Assembly: GCF_014217565.1 (NCBI RefSeq)
Contig: NZ_CP043661.1
Location: 1,550,001 to 1,614,000 of the forward strand
Source: Kribbella qitaiheensis
GTDB lineage: Bacteria; Actinomycetota; Actinomycetes; Propionibacteriales; Kribbellaceae
Direction of reading: 5' to 3'
DNA: 64,000 bases
In this document: positions 62,348 through 64,000 of the stretch, piece by piece
Layout of the letters: the number at the start of each line of letters is the position of its first letter
Numbering within the stretch: the stretch's first letter is position 1
Notes under the pieces: model-generated
Databases searched by the model: none
Told to the model about the DNA's origin: nothing
What the model saw: the letters and a program-made list of their open reading frames with translations, nothing else
Made by a program: the position numbers and the translations under genes

Positions 62348-63076
62348 TCAGTCGCGGTCCGGGTCGTCCGTCCAGTTGCCGCGCTCGGAGTTGAAGATCG
62401 ACTTGGAGGCGTTGCCTGCGACCCGGGTGTGCTGGTGCGCCGGGGCGGGAGCCGTCTTGGTCGAGGTGGTGACGATCTCCTGGGCGGTATCCATCCCGAT
62501 CGGGCCCGTACCGTCGTCGTCGGAATCGTCGTCGTCTCCCTGGACGACATCGACGCTGGCAGAGGCTCGCAGTCCGGTTCGCTGGATGACTCGCTGGATG
62601 GTCAGATCGCGGTCGTCGGGCCGGCTGACGTACTTGATCTCGCGGAAACCCTGGTCCTGCGCGGCGGACTCGAAGACGAAGTGGCCGTAGCCGAACATCC
62701 GCCCGATGAGCGGCTTCTGCAGGGTGATGTCGAGGATTCGCGCGATCGGGGTGGTCGCGACGGTCTGCGAGAAGACGCCACGGATCCGCATCACCCGCAT
62801 GTTCGTGACCACGAACCGGTCCCGGTGCTCGGTCAGGAATCGCCAGAACGAGTGCGAGAGCAGGACCAGCACGAGCACCAGCAGGACGCCGGCACCCTTC
62901 AGCGGGAGCCACAGCATCGTGATCAGCAACGCGGTCGCGAGGGCTACCTCGAGCATCGGCACGGCGAACACCACCCAGTGGTGGCGCACCTCGTCGATGA
63001 CGACCTCGCCCTCGTCCGAGATCAGATGGCGCCTGACCTTCGGATCGAAGATCCTGAAGAGGCCTATTCCGGCCAT
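62348..63076 (-). CDS. Membrane protein with bacterial PH (bPH2/DUF304) domain
   Basis: 242 residues. Two adjacent membrane helices (WVVFAVPMLEVALATALLIT and AGVLLVLVLVLLSHSFW, ~34-77) precede a PH-like domain: RFVVTNMRVMRIRGVFSQTV, ARILDITLQKPLIGRMFGYG, then FVFESAAQDQGFREIKYVSR. The C-terminal ~70 residues are acidic then polar and probably disordered. Such proteins are widespread in actinobacteria; role unknown, possibly envelope stress. It follows a small membrane-protein gene on the same strand, separated by a strong hairpin. Confidence 0.85.
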   Translation of the reverse strand: MAGIGLFRIFDPKVRRHLISDEGEVVIDEVRHHWVVFAVPMLEVALATALLITMLWLPLKGAGVLLVLVLVLLSHSFWRFLTEHRDRFVVTNMRVMRIRGVFSQTVATTPIARILDITLQKPLIGRMFGYGHFVFESAAQDQGFREIKYVSRPDDRDLTIQRVIQRTGLRASASVDVVQGDDDDSDDDGTGPIGMDTAQEIVTTSTKTAPAPAHQHTRVAGNASKSIFNSERGNWTDDPDRD

Positions 63077-63149
63077 CCGCTCACTCCCCTGTCCACCCCG
63101 CTGTCGGCCGTTCGGCCCTCACCGATGCCGTCATCACACCCTTCACCAC

Positions 63150-63186
63150 CAAGTGTCCCGCACGAATGCTCGTCACGGGACACTTG
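63150..63186 (-). terminator. Terminator after the small membrane-protein gene
   Basis: CAAGTGTCCCG (63150-63160) pairs perfectly with 63176-63186 over 11 bp, 10 bp after the stop at 63197 on the minus strand. Confidence 0.82.
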
Positions 63187-63196
63187 AAGTGAAGGA

Positions 63197-63355
63197 TCAG
63201 TTGAACAGCGCGGACAGGAAAACGATCACGCTCCCGAACGCATCGCCGACGGCCGAGAACGCACCTCCCACGGCATCTGCGGCACCTCTGGGCTGTGTGA
63301 ACAGGTAGAACGCCGCAAAGGCGATGACCAGCCAGATCAGCAGCTTCTTCGGCAT
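63197..63355 (-). CDS. Small 52-residue membrane protein
   Basis: 52 residues: basic start MPKKLLIW, a hydrophobic helix LLIWLVIAFAAFYLFTQP, then a Gly/Ala-rich segment (GAADAVGGAFSAVGDAF) and a second hydrophobic stretch VIVFLSALFN. GAGGAG lies ~8 bases before the ATG at 63355; an upstream in-frame ATG would lack such a site. A perfect terminator follows. Similar small proteins are common in actinobacteria, without known function. Confidence 0.75.
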   Translation of the reverse strand: MPKKLLIWLVIAFAAFYLFTQPRGAADAVGGAFSAVGDAFGSVIVFLSALFN

Positions 63356-63633
63356 GTCACCACTCCTCGTTCGCAACCAACTCGGTCGACTGTGTTGTAT
63401 CACGGATAGTCACCAAATGTCACTGACTGAACACAGCCCACCGCACAATGCTCACCAGCTACAAGATCTATTCTGTAACGGATCGGGGGGCATGGCAGCC
63501 ACCGGCGCGCCGCTTGAGACGAACCCATCCCCCGCGCGCCGAAAACCTCCTCCCGCCTGCCCGAATTCGGATGTGACAGAGAGTCGCCAAGTGTTCCACT
63601 GCTCGACCAAAACTGTACCCCCGACCGGTGGGA
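63356..63633. other. 278-bp spacer without recognised gene
   Basis: Between the small membrane-protein start and the meaB stop. It must hold the promoter of the minus-strand small gene; the AT-richer part is about 63390-63475. No hairpin of note, RNA gene or family A/B element was seen. Confidence 0.5.
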
Positions 63634-64000
63634 TCAGAGGGCGGCGATGAGTTCGTCGGCGGCGGTGTAGGGATCGGTGTTGCCGTTGGCGACCTTGGTG
63701 GCGAGGACGTCGAGGCGGGCGTCGCCGTGGAGGTGGGCGAAGCGGTTGCGGAGCGCCGTCATCGCGATCGCCTCGATCTCGTCGCGGGCGCGGGCCCGGC
63801 GGCGTTCGGTGAGGACGCCGTTGGCGCTCATCCAGCTCAGCCGGTCCTCGATCGCGGCGACCACCTCGGCGACGCCTTCGTTGCGGGATGCAACGGTTTT
63901 GAGGATCGGCGGGGTCCAGTCGCCGGCCTTGCGTTCGGCCAGGCCGAGCATCGAGCGCAGGTCGCGGGTGAGGTTCTGGACGCCGTCGCGATCCGCCTTG
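63634..64000 (-). CDS. meaB: Methylmalonyl-CoA mutase-associated GTPase MeaB, C-terminal part
   Basis: The gene runs off the window end; the last ~121 residues are visible. ADRDGVQNLTRDLRSMLGLA continues the GTP-specificity NKAD motif, whose NK lies outside. WTPPILKTVASRNEGVAEVV is the conserved post-G5 segment, and a C-terminal helical dimerisation arm follows (LTERRRARARDEIEAIAMTA). MeaB/ArgK proteins load and protect the B12 cofactor of acyl-CoA mutases, which fits icmA 3.5 kb away. Identification rests on the C-terminal half only. Confidence 0.85.
   Translation of the reverse strand, partial: KADRDGVQNLTRDLRSMLGLAERKAGDWTPPILKTVASRNEGVAEVVAAIEDRLSWMSANGVLTERRRARARDEIEAIAMTALRNRFAHLHGDARLDVLATKVANGNTDPYTAADELIAAL

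Overview
The window is high-GC actinobacterial DNA. It is dense in genes, uses GTG starts often, and has many 1-8 bp stop/start overlaps. The GlgE alpha-glucan pathway, a mycothiol-type DinB-like enzyme, an arfABC-like locus with a sunset domain and an ICM-type mutase together suggest the order Propionibacteriales, most likely a Kribbella-like organism. The genus is an inference from gene content and style. No rRNA, tRNA, CRISPR array, prophage or insertion sequence was recognised.

Layout. 1-0.7 kb: 3' end of a secreted repeat protein. 0.8-4.4 kb (minus): operon of enoyl-CoA hydratase, methyltransferase, hexapeptide acyltransferase and a membrane protein. 4.4-4.87 kb: a repeat-rich spacer. 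4.9-10.0 kb (minus): sugar ABC transporter (binding protein and two permeases) with two Gfo/Idh/MocA oxidoreductases in one overlapping operon. 10.2-12.3 kb: glgX. 12.4-19 kb: SGNH hydrolase, a sigma factor/SRPBCC/DUF3995 operon, PadR and MerR regulators, a transglutaminase-like protein, a DUF606 transporter whose 3' tail is repeated in tandem, and a decayed reductase gene. 19.2-24.1 kb: divergent glgP and glgE. 24.1-38.1 kb: thrC, two paralogous winged-helix regulators either side of a giant secreted subtilase and a small phosphotransferase, a GH18 chitinase, and an arfABC-like locus split by a reverse-strand GT39 gene. 38.4-44.0 kb: treS-mak-glgB. 44.3-49 kb: GNAT-Nudix fusion, phosphotransferase, GNAT, and an ECF42-type sigma factor with its DGPF/YCII partner. 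49-54 kb: flavin monooxygenase, a divergent citrate synthase/HTH-citrate synthase pair, RpiR regulator. 54-64 kb: secreted beta-propeller, MarR, YbbN-like protein, TrkA-N membrane protein, icmA, MarR, mycothiol-dependent enzyme, hydrolase, PH-domain protein, small membrane protein and the 3' end of meaB.

How they work together. treS, mak, glgE and glgB make up trehalose -> maltose-1-phosphate -> branched alpha-glucan, while glgP and glgX break glucan down. The set is complete here but lies in three blocks. icmA and meaB are a mutase catalytic subunit and a mutase-type GTPase chaperone. The protease, chitinase and sugar importer fit a soil polymer degrader.

Most notable observations. (1) Three genes (arfA, arfC and the flavin monooxygenase) each carry one apparent extra C in a C-run, two of them in the same GGCCCTG context. 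This means either shared sequence error or real inactivation. (2) Two families of conserved intergenic palindromes recur at gene 3' ends. (3) A citrate synthase-like protein with an N-terminal DNA-binding domain is divergent from a second citrate synthase, with an inverted repeat between them. (4) Paralogous degenerate-receiver/winged-helix regulators flank secreted hydrolases.
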